Source: Oscillospiraceae bacterium (GTDB lineage Bacteria; Bacillota; Clostridia; Oscillospirales; Acutalibacteraceae). From it: a DNA stretch of 15,039 nucleotides. The stretch's first letter is position 1. Each line of letters starts with the position of its first letter. The notes under the pieces are model-generated. The model saw only the letters and a list, made by a program, of their open reading frames with translations. It made no database searches and was not told the origin of the DNA. The stretch covers positions 7,080 through 22,118 of the forward strand of contig JAHZCM010000026.1 of the NCBI GenBank assembly GCA_019422905.1. Direction: 5' to 3'. This document shows, piece after piece, positions 1-6,645 of this stretch. A program made the position numbers and the translations under genes.

Positions 1-74
1 AGTTTTTCGGCGTTACCACAGACTATCTGCTGGGGATAGAAGCGCTGCCGGCGCAGACGAAGCCGGCGGTCTGA
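1..74 (+). CDS. XRE-family helix-turn-helix regulator, C-terminal fragment
   Basis: The gene is cut by the left edge of the window. From base 3 the frame reads FFGVTTDYLLGI and then a short Ala/Pro-rich tail ending in TGA at 72-74. The pattern (Y/F)FGV(T/S)xDYLLG is the characteristic last helix of the small XRE/Cro-type HTH DNA-binding domain found in many Firmicute regulators. The assignment rests on this motif alone. Only about ten residues follow it, so the protein probably ends just after its HTH domain; whether it has an N-terminal extension cannot be seen. It is transcribed away from the rest of the window, and its targets are unknown. Confidence 0.7.
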   Translation, partial: FFGVTTDYLLGIEALPAQTKPAV

Positions 75-435
75 ACAAATGCGTGAAAGGGCCGTGTGCT
101 GCGGCCGGGTGCGTCCTCCTGCGAAATGCGCGCCCGAAGCCGCCGGCACACGGCCTTTCCATATCCTGCGGCCCGTTCTTCGGTGTGAAGTATCTTTACG
201 GGTTTTTGCCGTCCGACGGCCGATTTCCATATTTTGTAAATACAACAAACCTTTGAAATGCGCTGTGGAAAAGGCCGCGGAAAGCCGGGTGCCGGCGGGC
301 GCGCTCCGGAGATGAAGGCGCTTTTTCGGGCTGCCGGCAAGCGACCGGCGCGCGAAGCATGCAAGGAATTTTGGCATGCAGGAAAACTCTGCGAGGCGTC
401 CCTGCCGGCCGGCACGGAGCCTTCCAAACGCATAA
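75..435. other. Intergenic stretch without a supported gene
   Basis: About 360 bp lie between the XRE tail and the terminator of the zinc-ribbon gene. Open frames occur on both strands, but none has a ribosome site or a recognisable product, and the longest on the minus strand runs back over the XRE tail. The stretch holds a large imperfect hairpin (85-159), an AT-rich island around 230-255, and a short direct repeat of GCATGCA about 15 bp apart near 356-378. I see no tRNA-like or riboswitch-like core. Confidence 0.6.
85..159 (+). other. Large imperfect stem-loop downstream of the XRE gene
   Basis: Arms 85-105 (GAAAGGGCCGTGTGC...) and 139-159 (...GCACACGGCCTTTC) pair along about 20 bp with one bulged G and a short internal mismatch. 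Inside the loop, GGGTGCG (near 108) can pair with CGCGCCC (near 129), lengthening the stem. It starts 11 bp after the XRE stop codon, so it may be the end structure of that transcript. The T-run expected of an intrinsic terminator is weak, so a stabilising 3' hairpin or a small RNA are alternatives. Confidence 0.45.
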
Positions 436-472
436 AAAACGCCTGCGGAGCAGTTGGCCCCGCAGGCGTTTT
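436..472 (-). terminator. Intrinsic terminator of the zinc-ribbon protein gene
   Basis: A perfect 13-bp inverted repeat, AAAACGCCTGCGG (436-448) with CCGCAGGCGTTTT (460-472), has an 11-nt loop. On the minus strand it ends in a run of Ts and lies 12 bp past the stop codon at 485. The A/T arms make it usable from the plus strand too. Confidence 0.9.
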
Positions 473-484
473 GTCGTATTTCTT

Positions 485-2263
485 TCAATTGCTGAACGTG
501 GCATCCGCCAGATAAACGTAGCCGGTGGAGCGCAGCGTGGCAAACGCGCCCTCCACTTCAATGCGGACGCTCTGCGCGCCTTCGATGATCAGGCTCATCC
601 CGGCCGGCGCGCTTGCGCGCGTGAGCGTGGAGGTCTCGTATTGCAGGGAGCCGTCCACATAGACGCGCACGGTGGCGATGAAGTCGTCCGAGCTGTCGCC
701 CTCGACGACCCACGTGCCGCTCAGCCGCCGGTACTGCCCGTTCGGCGCATACTCGGTTTCGACGGTCCGCTGAATCACCGGATACAGCGAAAAGCTCAGG
801 CCGTTGCCGTAGGTGTTGCCGGAAGCGTCCGAGGCCGACCAGCTTGTCGCGCAGTCCGTGCCGCCGGTGGGCGAGAGGTCGACGAGCAGCACCGGGTACA
901 TCGCCTCATATTCGGCGATCTTTTCCGAGATATCCGCGTCGTCGCCGAGCAGATCGCGCGATTTTTCGAGCACGGCTACGGCGCCGGTGTAATCGGCGTT
1001 GCCCGCCAGATCGGCGGCCTCGCTCAACGCCTTCTCCTTGTACTCCTGCCTGTAGGCTTCGATCTGCTTGTCAAAGCGCTCGTCCTGCTTTGTGGCGTCC
1101 TCCAGAAGCTGGATGGCGCCCGCGTAGTCGCCCTCGTCGGCAAAGCCCTGCGCGGTTTTGAGCAGGCTCTGCACATAATCGTCGAACTCGGCCTTTTGAA
1201 GCTCTTCGAGCTTGGCGGCGATGTCCGGGTCGTCGCCGAGCACCTCGCTGCTGTTCAGCAGGGCGGCCCGCGCGCCGAGATAATCCTTGGCGTCGGCGAG
1301 CTCCTGCGCTTCGCTCAGCACCTGCTCCTTGTACGCCGTGCGGATCGATTCGATCTGTGCCTGCGCGGCTTCGTAATTGACGTCCTCCGCGATGACGGCG
1401 CCGTAGCGGCTGATCGCGCCCGCCGCTTCGCTGTCCTTTTCGAGCTTCTGCGCCTCGGTAAACGCATCCTTGGAGGCTTTCAGCGCCTGTATGCGATCCA
1501 CGGCGCTGTCCAGCCCGGAGGCGGGAAACAGGCGGCGCAGGCGGTCGAGCAGCTCATACGCGTTGGTATAGGCTGCTTCACCGCGGTTGTAGCGGTCGAG
1601 GACCGTCTCCGCGTACGTTTTCATCTGCCCGGAAACGCTGTCCAGCTCCGATTCGGAGAGCTGCGGGAGGATTGTGGTCACGGTGGAGTAATCGTTCGCG
1701 TCGAGCGCGCGGGTGAGCTGCTGCATGGGCGCGTTGTACCAGAGCAGAATGCCCGTGACGGTGCCGGCGACCGCAAGGACGATCGGCAGCGCGATCCAGA
1801 GCCACAGAAGCGAGCGCTTTTTGCGCGGCGCGGCTTCCTCCTCCTCGTATTCCTCATAGACGTAATTGTCCGCATAGTCGGGCGGCGTATAGGACATGTC
1901 CTGCGCGGGAGCGGGCGTATCCTGCGGCAGAGGGAGCTGCTCTCCGGAGGAAATGTCCTCCGAAAACGCGGGCGCCTCCGCCTCCGGCTCGGCAGGCTCC
2001 TCCTCAGCGGGCACGGCGCTTGAATCGCCGTCCGGCATGTCGTCTGCCGGCGTGTCTGCGGATACGGGAGCGGGTTCCCGTGCTTCCGGCGCGGCCGTCT
2101 GCTCTTGCAGCCCGGCCTCCGGCTCTTCTGTGGCCGCCGGTTCCGGTATGGGGTCGGCGCTTATTTCCGCTTTTTCCGCCACGGGCAAAACGGTCGCGTT
2201 GCCGCAGATCGTGCATTTTGTCGCGCCTTCGGGCAGGGTAGCGCCGCAGTATATGCAAAACAT
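485..2263 (-). CDS. Membrane-anchored zinc-ribbon protein with helical repeats and NPCBM-like C-terminus
   Basis: The product is 592 residues. Residues 3-20 form a zinc ribbon (C3xxC6, C17xxC20). Residues 30-145 are an acidic Ala/Glu/Pro linker, followed by basic RKKR (147-150) and one transmembrane helix (151-176). About 265-455 carries four related helical units of 45-48 residues, best seen in YKEQVLSEA (311) and YKEKALSEA (408), each ending near LLGDD. Residues 460-592 are a beta-rich domain with GQYRRLSGTWVV, VRVYVDGS and YVYLADATF, the order expected of an NPCBM/NEW2-type carbohydrate-binding module. The start is fixed by AGGAGG seven bases upstream; the frame stays open further upstream, past the promoter. 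Topology by the positive-inside rule would put the zinc ribbon in the cytoplasm and the repeats outside. The function is unknown; sensing or binding envelope sugar is inference. It is transcribed alone. Confidence 0.85.
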   Translation of the reverse strand: MFCIYCGATLPEGATKCTICGNATVLPVAEKAEISADPIPEPAATEEPEAGLQEQTAAPEAREPAPVSADTPADDMPDGDSSAVPAEEEPAEPEAEAPAFSEDISSGEQLPLPQDTPAPAQDMSYTPPDYADNYVYEEYEEEEAAPRKKRSLLWLWIALPIVLAVAGTVTGILLWYNAPMQQLTRALDANDYSTVTTILPQLSESELDSVSGQMKTYAETVLDRYNRGEAAYTNAYELLDRLRRLFPASGLDSAVDRIQALKASKDAFTEAQKLEKDSEAAGAISRYGAVIAEDVNYEAAQAQIESIRTAYKEQVLSEAQELADAKDYLGARAALLNSSEVLGDDPDIAAKLEELQKAEFDDYVQSLLKTAQGFADEGDYAGAIQLLEDATKQDERFDKQIEAYRQEYKEKALSEAADLAGNADYTGAVAVLEKSRDLLGDDADISEKIAEYEAMYPVLLVDLSPTGGTDCATSWSASDASGNTYGNGLSFSLYPVIQRTVETEYAPNGQYRRLSGTWVVEGDSSDDFIATVRVYVDGSLQYETSTLTRASAPAGMSLIIEGAQSVRIEVEGAFATLRSTGYVYLADATFSN

Positions 2264-2270
2264 GAGCTGT

Positions 2271-2276
2271 CCTCCT
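2271..2276 (-). promoter_or_regulatory. Ribosome binding site deciding the start of the zinc-ribbon gene
   Basis: A perfect AGGAGG on the minus strand, seven bases before ATG at 2263-2261. It excludes the in-frame upstream ATG at 2503, which lies inside the neighbouring activase gene. Confidence 0.9.
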
Positions 2277-2294
2277 TTTGGGGAAATCACCTTA

Positions 2295-2323
2295 AGAATA
2301 CAATATTCCGCAGAATCTGTCAA
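2295..2323 (-). promoter_or_regulatory. Sigma-A promoter of the zinc-ribbon gene
   Basis: On the minus strand, TTGACA (2323-2318), a 17-bp spacer and TATTCT (2300-2295). The predicted start near 2288 gives a leader of about 25 nt with AGGAGG. The -35 box directly abuts the T-run of the upstream terminator, so the gene is insulated from the GRE operon. Confidence 0.85.
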
Positions 2324-2331
2324 TTTTTTTG

Positions 2332-2377
2332 CCAAAAATTGAGAGGCGCGCCGCTCCAAAACGCTGCGGCGCGCCTC
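2332..2377 (-). terminator. Intrinsic terminator of the GRE-activase operon
   Basis: A perfect 12-bp stem, GAGGCGCGCCGC (2343-2354) with GCGGCGCGCCTC (2366-2377), has an 11-nt loop. On the minus strand it is followed by TCAATTTTTGG. It lies about 33 bp after the activase stop codon. Confidence 0.9.
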
Positions 2378-2409
2378 CTTGATTCTGGAATTTCCCGAAA
2401 GAGCTGTGT

Positions 2410-3282
2410 TTATCCGGCGATTTTGGCCTCCCAGAGGCTTTTCTGCTCCGGCGATACGGTTTTCAGCGCCGCGAGCGTATAGGGGAGGCCGAGCGCATCC
2501 CACTTGGACTTGCCGATGTCGTGGTAGGCCATGATCTCCGCCTTTTGAATGCAGGCGTACTGCTTTTTGAGCGCGCGGATCGTGGCAAAATGCGCGTCCG
2601 TGTCGTTGACGCCCGGAATGACCGGACAGCGCAGCACCACGTTCGCGCCGAGCCGGTCCAGCTCCGCCAGCGTTTCGAGCACCGGCTGCAGCGGCGCACC
2701 GGTCCAGCGCAGATGCTCCGCCGGATCGGTGTGCTTGCAGTCGAACAGGAAAAGATCTGTGAGCCGGGCGAGCCTTTCCAGCCGCCCGGAGGGGATAAGG
2801 CCGTTGGTCTCCAGCGCCGTGTGGTAGCCCCGTTCGCGGCAGGCTGCAAGCAGCTTCATCAGGAGGTCGAAGTGCAGGGAGGCCTCGCCGCCGGAAAAGG
2901 TCACGCCGCCGCCGGAGGATTTATAGTATTTTGCGTCTTTGTCGATCCGCCTCATCACGGCGCCGGCGTCCATCTCCTGCCCGGAAAGCTCCAGCGCTTC
3001 GTTTGGGCAGGCCGCCGCGCAGGCCCCGCAGGCCGTGCAGCGCTCGCGGTGAAAAATATGGGCTCCGTCCGCAAAGGTGTGCGCGCCCTGCGGGCAAGCC
3101 GCACAGGCGCCGCAGGCAGCGCACTTTTCCGCACGGTACAGAAGCTCCGCCGCCGTGGAAAAGCTCTCCGGGTTGTGGCACCATGCGCAGCGCATATTGC
3201 AGCCCTTGAAAAACACCGTGGTGCGGATGCCCGGGCCGTCGTATACGCAGAAGCGCTGTATATCAAAAATCAGACTGTTCAT
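2410..3282 (-). CDS. Glycyl radical enzyme activase (radical SAM, two ferredoxin-like clusters)
   Basis: This 290-residue radical-SAM protein should use S-adenosylmethionine and a reduced [4Fe-4S] cluster to take a hydrogen from the glycine of the partner GRE. The N-terminus has YDGPGIRTTVFFKGC, with the SAM-cluster motif CxxxCxxC at C28, C32 and C35. Two inserted ferredoxin-like clusters follow. The first is C54/C57/C60/C63-Pro, one residue shorter than the usual spacing before the last Cys. The second is C82/C85/C88/C92-Pro with standard spacing. The double-cluster insert is typical of activases for dehydratase- and decarboxylase-type GREs and is absent from the short PflA of pyruvate formate-lyase. 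The C-terminal YHDIGKSKWDALG also fits the family. The gene starts 20 bp after the GRE stop, so the two are co-transcribed. The matching substrate class is unknown. Confidence 0.93.
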   Translation of the reverse strand: MNSLIFDIQRFCVYDGPGIRTTVFFKGCNMRCAWCHNPESFSTAAELLYRAEKCAACGACAACPQGAHTFADGAHIFHRERCTACGACAAACPNEALELSGQEMDAGAVMRRIDKDAKYYKSSGGGVTFSGGEASLHFDLLMKLLAACRERGYHTALETNGLIPSGRLERLARLTDLFLFDCKHTDPAEHLRWTGAPLQPVLETLAELDRLGANVVLRCPVIPGVNDTDAHFATIRALKKQYACIQKAEIMAYHDIGKSKWDALGLPYTLAALKTVSPEQKSLWEAKIAG

Positions 3283-3302
3283 TTTTTGCCTTTCATCGCC
3301 CT

Positions 3303-5552
3303 TTACGCGCCGTAAGTGGTTCTTTCGATGATCTCGCGCTGCACGACGGGGTTGAGCGTCACAAACCGCGCGCTGAAGCCGCCAATGCGCACCAGCAGGT
3401 TCTGGTAATTTTCCGGATGGATCATCGCGTTTTCAAGGTCGTCCCTGCCGATGACGCACAGGTTTGTCTGCACGCCGCCGTTTTCGTAGAAGGCCTTGAG
3501 CACCGCGCCGACCTTTTCCGCGGAGCCGGTGAAAAGCTCCTTTGTGAAACGGACGTTGTTGATGACGCCCACATGCTTCTCGTTGTCGAATTTCGACATG
3601 GAGTTGAGCAGCGCCGTGATGCCGCATTTATCCGCGCCGATGGAAGCGCCGTTCGCGTTTGCCATCGCGCTGCCGCGCTTTCTGCCGCAGGCGGAGGCCT
3701 CGCAGAAGTTGCCCCATTCCGCGCTCATGGAGTTGTTGACACTGACGATGTTGTAGTGGTCAAGCCCGGCGGCCTTGCCCGCCGCCATGGTCATGTCCGC
3801 CAGGTCGGCGAACAGGCGCGTCGCCATTTCGTCGGCGGTGTCGTCGTCGTTGCCGTATTTCGGCGCGTTCAGGCAAAGCCGGCGCTCCGCCTCGAAGCCC
3901 TCAAAATCGCAGTCCAGCATGTGGACAAGCTGCTCAAGCGTGAAGCGCTTCTGCTCGTAAACGAGCGTTTTGATCGCGGTCAGGCTGTCCGCGCAGCTAA
4001 TGATGCCGAACATTTCGCTCGAGGCGTTCAGGTAGCGCACGCCGCCCTCAAAGACGGGCTTGTTGCGGGAGATGCAGTCGTCCAGCAGCAGGCTCAGGTG
4101 CAGATACGGCGCGTTTTCGCCAGCGACCGCGTAATTCAGGTATTTGTGTACGGCGAAGCTGTCGATGACCGGCTTGAGCTGCCGCAAAACCGCGTCGTAC
4201 AGCTTCTCAAAGGCGTCGAATTCGGAGAGCGCGCCGGTCTTCACGCCGCACGGGACGTTCTGGTATTTGTCGAGGCCGTTGTGCAGGGCCATTTCCAGCG
4301 CTTTCAGCGCGTTGATGCCGTTGTTCGGCGTGCCGACGCTGCGGCCCACAAGCACATATTCGCCGCAGCCGAAGGGCACGTACTGCTCCGCTTCCTCGCG
4401 GGAAACGCCGTAGACCCTCTGCACGGCGGGCACGTTGGTATCGTCCGAGTAGATGATGGGGAAGGTGGTGCCCTCCGCGTTGACGTCCATGGCCTTTTTG
4501 AAAACAGTCTCGCTCATGCCGCTGGAATACCGCAGGGTGAGCTGCGGCACCGTCTCGCGGAAGCGGCGGGAAGCCTCCATGATGACGACGGCGAGGCGGT
4601 CCGCCTCCTGCGGGCGCTTCCGGCCGACGCCGCCGATGATCACGCGGCAGTCGTGGATCTTGTTGATCTCCTTGAAGTGCTTGTAAAGGGAGAGGACGAT
4701 CTGCACGGCGTCCTCCTCGGTGATGCGGCCGGCGTCCACGTCGTCCGCGTACAGGCCGCCGAGGTAGTCGTCCATGCGGCCGTAGTTCATCAAATCAGAG
4801 CTGACCGAGTAGATCCACATCAACTGCACGCCCTCCAGAAAGGTCTGCGGCGCGCGGTGCTGAATGTTCCCGAGCGCGCCGGCAAGATCGAGGAAGCGCT
4901 TTCCAGCCTTTTCGTCCGCAGCCTTTTCCGCGAGCGCAAGCGCCTGCTCCCGGTAACGCGCGCAGGCCTTCCGCAGGCTTTCGATCCACATTTTGAGCGC
5001 CGTGTAGAAGGAGGACGCGCCGTTTTGGGCCGTCGCCCCGTCGATTTCCCGGTCCAGCCCGTCGAGGCCGAGCGAGATCAGCTTTTCAAAATCGACGTTC
5101 GTGCCCGCCACGCGGCAGTCGCAGTTTCCTGCGCCGGGACCCGGATAGCCCTTCGGCGGAATATAGCCGTAGCGCTTTGCAAACGCGATGTCCAGCTTGC
5201 GCGCGGTGTTTTCCTCACGCCAGAACAGCTCTGCGGCTTGCAGCGCATATTTTTCGTCGTCCGTCAGTTCATCGCCGCAGGCGCGCATGGCCAGAGTGAA
5301 TTCAAAGTCGTTGAAGTAATAGGTGTAGCCGGCGCCGAGCGCGGAATAACCGCCGACCTGTGAGGAGAAGCCGACGAAATCGTGCTCATAGCGTCCGGCG
5401 ATGCCGTCGTTTTCATCGAGCGGCACGAGGATGTGCTCAAGCTGAAAGTCGAGGCATCGGGCCTCGCGGAGATAGATGTCCCCGCTGTTTTCCTTATAGA
5501 TGCGCGTGAATTCCAGTGCGTTGCGCAGCTTCTGAAGATTGCTTTTGAACAT
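3303..5552 (-). CDS. Glycyl radical enzyme of unknown substrate (PFL/dehydratase superfamily)
   Basis: A 749-residue GRE, a little shorter than most members (760-850). The glycyl radical loop VRIGGFSARF is at 721-730, making G725 the likely radical site. The active-site loop VPFGCGEYV puts the thiyl cysteine at C396 and a Glu at E398. This CxE arrangement occurs in dehydratases, C-N and C-S lyases and arylacetate decarboxylases, where the Glu acts in acid-base chemistry. Pyruvate formate-lyase has two adjacent Cys instead, so this is not a PflB. The motif continues as GTPNNGINALKALEMALHNG (407-426). An N-terminal 'GAGNCDC' stretch (139-146) adds two Cys. The start is supported by GGGAGG seven bases upstream. 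It is the first gene of an operon with its activase and is divergent from an AraC-type regulator, which suggests substrate induction. No neighbouring gene reveals the substrate. Confidence 0.93.
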   Translation of the reverse strand: MFKSNLQKLRNALEFTRIYKENSGDIYLREARCLDFQLEHILVPLDENDGIAGRYEHDFVGFSSQVGGYSALGAGYTYYFNDFEFTLAMRACGDELTDDEKYALQAAELFWREENTARKLDIAFAKRYGYIPPKGYPGPGAGNCDCRVAGTNVDFEKLISLGLDGLDREIDGATAQNGASSFYTALKMWIESLRKACARYREQALALAEKAADEKAGKRFLDLAGALGNIQHRAPQTFLEGVQLMWIYSVSSDLMNYGRMDDYLGGLYADDVDAGRITEEDAVQIVLSLYKHFKEINKIHDCRVIIGGVGRKRPQEADRLAVVIMEASRRFRETVPQLTLRYSSGMSETVFKKAMDVNAEGTTFPIIYSDDTNVPAVQRVYGVSREEAEQYVPFGCGEYVLVGRSVGTPNNGINALKALEMALHNGLDKYQNVPCGVKTGALSEFDAFEKLYDAVLRQLKPVIDSFAVHKYLNYAVAGENAPYLHLSLLLDDCISRNKPVFEGGVRYLNASSEMFGIISCADSLTAIKTLVYEQKRFTLEQLVHMLDCDFEGFEAERRLCLNAPKYGNDDDTADEMATRLFADLADMTMAAGKAAGLDHYNIVSVNNSMSAEWGNFCEASACGRKRGSAMANANGASIGADKCGITALLNSMSKFDNEKHVGVINNVRFTKELFTGSAEKVGAVLKAFYENGGVQTNLCVIGRDDLENAMIHPENYQNLLVRIGGFSARFVTLNPVVQREIIERTTYGA

Positions 5553-5591
5553 GGTGCTTCCTCCCTGTGTTCTGAATTCTCATTTATTGAT

Positions 5592-5615
5592 GCGGAGCTG
5601 TTGCTTTTTCTCCGC
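5592..5615. promoter_or_regulatory. Inverted repeat in the GRE/araC control region, candidate operator
   Basis: GCGGAG (5592-5597) and CTCCGC (5610-5615) form a 6-bp perfect inverted repeat with a 12-bp spacer. The repeat straddles the -35 box (5601-5606) of the regulator's promoter. Its position would allow autorepression plus control of the divergent GRE gene. AraC-family sites are more often direct repeats, so the operator role is only a suggestion. Confidence 0.35.
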
Positions 5616-5629
5616 GGATTTTTTATAAT
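5601..5629 (+). promoter_or_regulatory. Sigma-A promoter of the AraC-type regulator
   Basis: TTGCTT (5601-5606), a 17-bp spacer and TATAAT (5624-5629). On the opposite strand the overlapping TATTAT (5630-5625) is the best -10 for the GRE operon, but no good -35 lies 17 bp above it. That is typical of an activator-dependent promoter. Confidence 0.75.
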
Positions 5630-5663
5630 AGGACCAAACCTGTGGGAAAGGAAAGTGACTGCC

Positions 5664-6521
5664 GTGCCCGATGAAATTGTGCAGCTGCACTGTACGGAGG
5701 ACGACCTGCGCCGTGAGGGCGGCCGCGCGCTGCACCAGTTCGGCGTGCAATCCACCTATCAAATCCATTCGCACGATTTTTACGAGCTGTTTCTCGTGCC
5801 GAAGGGCAGCGCCGTCCATGCGGTCAACGGGCGCTCCCAGCTTTTGACGGCGGGTTCGTTCGTCCTGATCCGTCCGAATGACGTGCACAAATACGAGTTT
5901 TTCAACAACGCGGATTTCGAAATGATCGATATCGGCATCCCGACTGGCGTGTTTCTCCGGCTTTGCGCGTATCTCGGCGTGGACCGCGCCGTATTCGACG
6001 CGCCCGCGCTTTCGCTGCACTGTGTGCTCTCCGGCCAGAATCTCGCCGATGTACAGCGAAAGCTGCTGCACAGCCACCGGATAGACGACCCGCAGGCCGG
6101 ATACCTGTATATGCTGAGCGTCTTTCCGTATCTTGTGGGCCTGTTCCTCTCCGCGCCGGCGCCGCAGACGCTTTTGCCCGAATGGCTCTCCGCTCTGCTT
6201 GAAAAAATGGACGAAACGGAGAACGTCGTCGCCGGGCCGCCGCGCCTGCTGGCGCTCGCCAATATGTCGCAGGAGCATCTGACCCGCTCCTTCCGGCGGT
6301 ATCTCGGTGTGACGCCCACCGCGTTCATCAACGCAAAGCGTCTCGGCCTTGCCGCCCAGCTTCTGCTGACCGGCGAAACGCCGGTGATCGATGTGGGCGG
6401 CCTGTGCGGCTTCAACAGCCAGAGCCGTTTTTACCGGCTGTTCACGGAGCGCTACGGCTGCCCGCCGAAGGCATTCCGCGATACCTTCCGGGGGAATTCC
6501 ATGCCGCCGGCTTCCCCTTAA
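5664..6521 (+). CDS. AraC-family transcriptional regulator with cupin sensor domain
   Basis: The product is 285 residues from the chosen GTG start. Residues 15-90 form a cupin (AraC_binding) fold with HSHDFYEL (H35, H37) and GSFVLIRPNDVHKYEF, the usual small-molecule or sugar pocket. Residues 191-275 are the double HTH AraC domain: first helix pair around LLALANMSQEHLTRSFRRYLG, then CGFNSQSRFYRLFTERYGCPPKAFR. The frame is open back to 5382, but that part overlaps the GRE gene and precedes the promoter. GTG at 5664 follows GGGAAAGGAAAG at about 9-12 bases; an in-frame GTG at 5655 lies too close to this purine run. It is divergent from the GRE gene and most likely activates it in response to the GRE substrate or product. 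The linkage is from context; the ligand is unknown. Confidence 0.9.
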   Translation: MPDEIVQLHCTEDDLRREGGRALHQFGVQSTYQIHSHDFYELFLVPKGSAVHAVNGRSQLLTAGSFVLIRPNDVHKYEFFNNADFEMIDIGIPTGVFLRLCAYLGVDRAVFDAPALSLHCVLSGQNLADVQRKLLHSHRIDDPQAGYLYMLSVFPYLVGLFLSAPAPQTLLPEWLSALLEKMDETENVVAGPPRLLALANMSQEHLTRSFRRYLGVTPTAFINAKRLGLAAQLLLTGETPVIDVGGLCGFNSQSRFYRLFTERYGCPPKAFRDTFRGNSMPPASP

Positions 6522-6586
6522 TCATAGTGTTTTTCTCCGGCGCTTTCATCCACCGGATTGACGATTCTTTCCTCTATATTGATATT

Positions 6587-6624
6587 AAAAATCCGCGCGC
6601 AGATTTCGCCGCGCGCGGATTTTT
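6587..6624. terminator. Bidirectional intrinsic terminator
   Basis: A perfect 14-bp stem, AAAAATCCGCGCGC (6587-6600) with GCGCGCGGATTTTT (6611-6624), has a 10-nt loop and A/T ends on both sides. It sits between the converging ends of the regulator (stop 6521) and the secreted-protein operon (stop 6646) and can serve both. Confidence 0.92.
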
Positions 6625-6645
6625 ATACATTTCTCAGAAACGGCT

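Noticed and set aside
23..433. Minus-strand frame of 136 codons between the left edge and the first terminator
   Set aside because: It overlaps the XRE tail on the other strand, has no ribosome site and no recognisable sequence.
359..2023. Plus-strand open frame of 554 codons opposite the zinc-ribbon gene
   Set aside because: It crosses the terminator at 436-472 and mirrors a gene with a promoter, AGGAGG and recognisable domains.
3417..5363. Long plus-strand open frame of 648 codons opposite the GRE gene
   Set aside because: It is a shadow of GC-rich codon use in the GRE gene. It has no ribosome site or recognisable domain, and the minus-strand frame carries all GRE motifs.
3303..5552. Naming the GRE pflB (pyruvate formate-lyase)
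   Set aside because: Pyruvate formate-lyase needs two adjacent Cys at the active site; here C396 is followed by Gly and Glu, and the activase has the extra ferredoxin clusters that PflA lacks.
5382..5663. N-terminal extension of the AraC regulator from the ATG at 5382
   Set aside because: It would lie within the GRE coding region and upstream of the regulator's own promoter; the cupin domain begins normally after the GTG at 5664.
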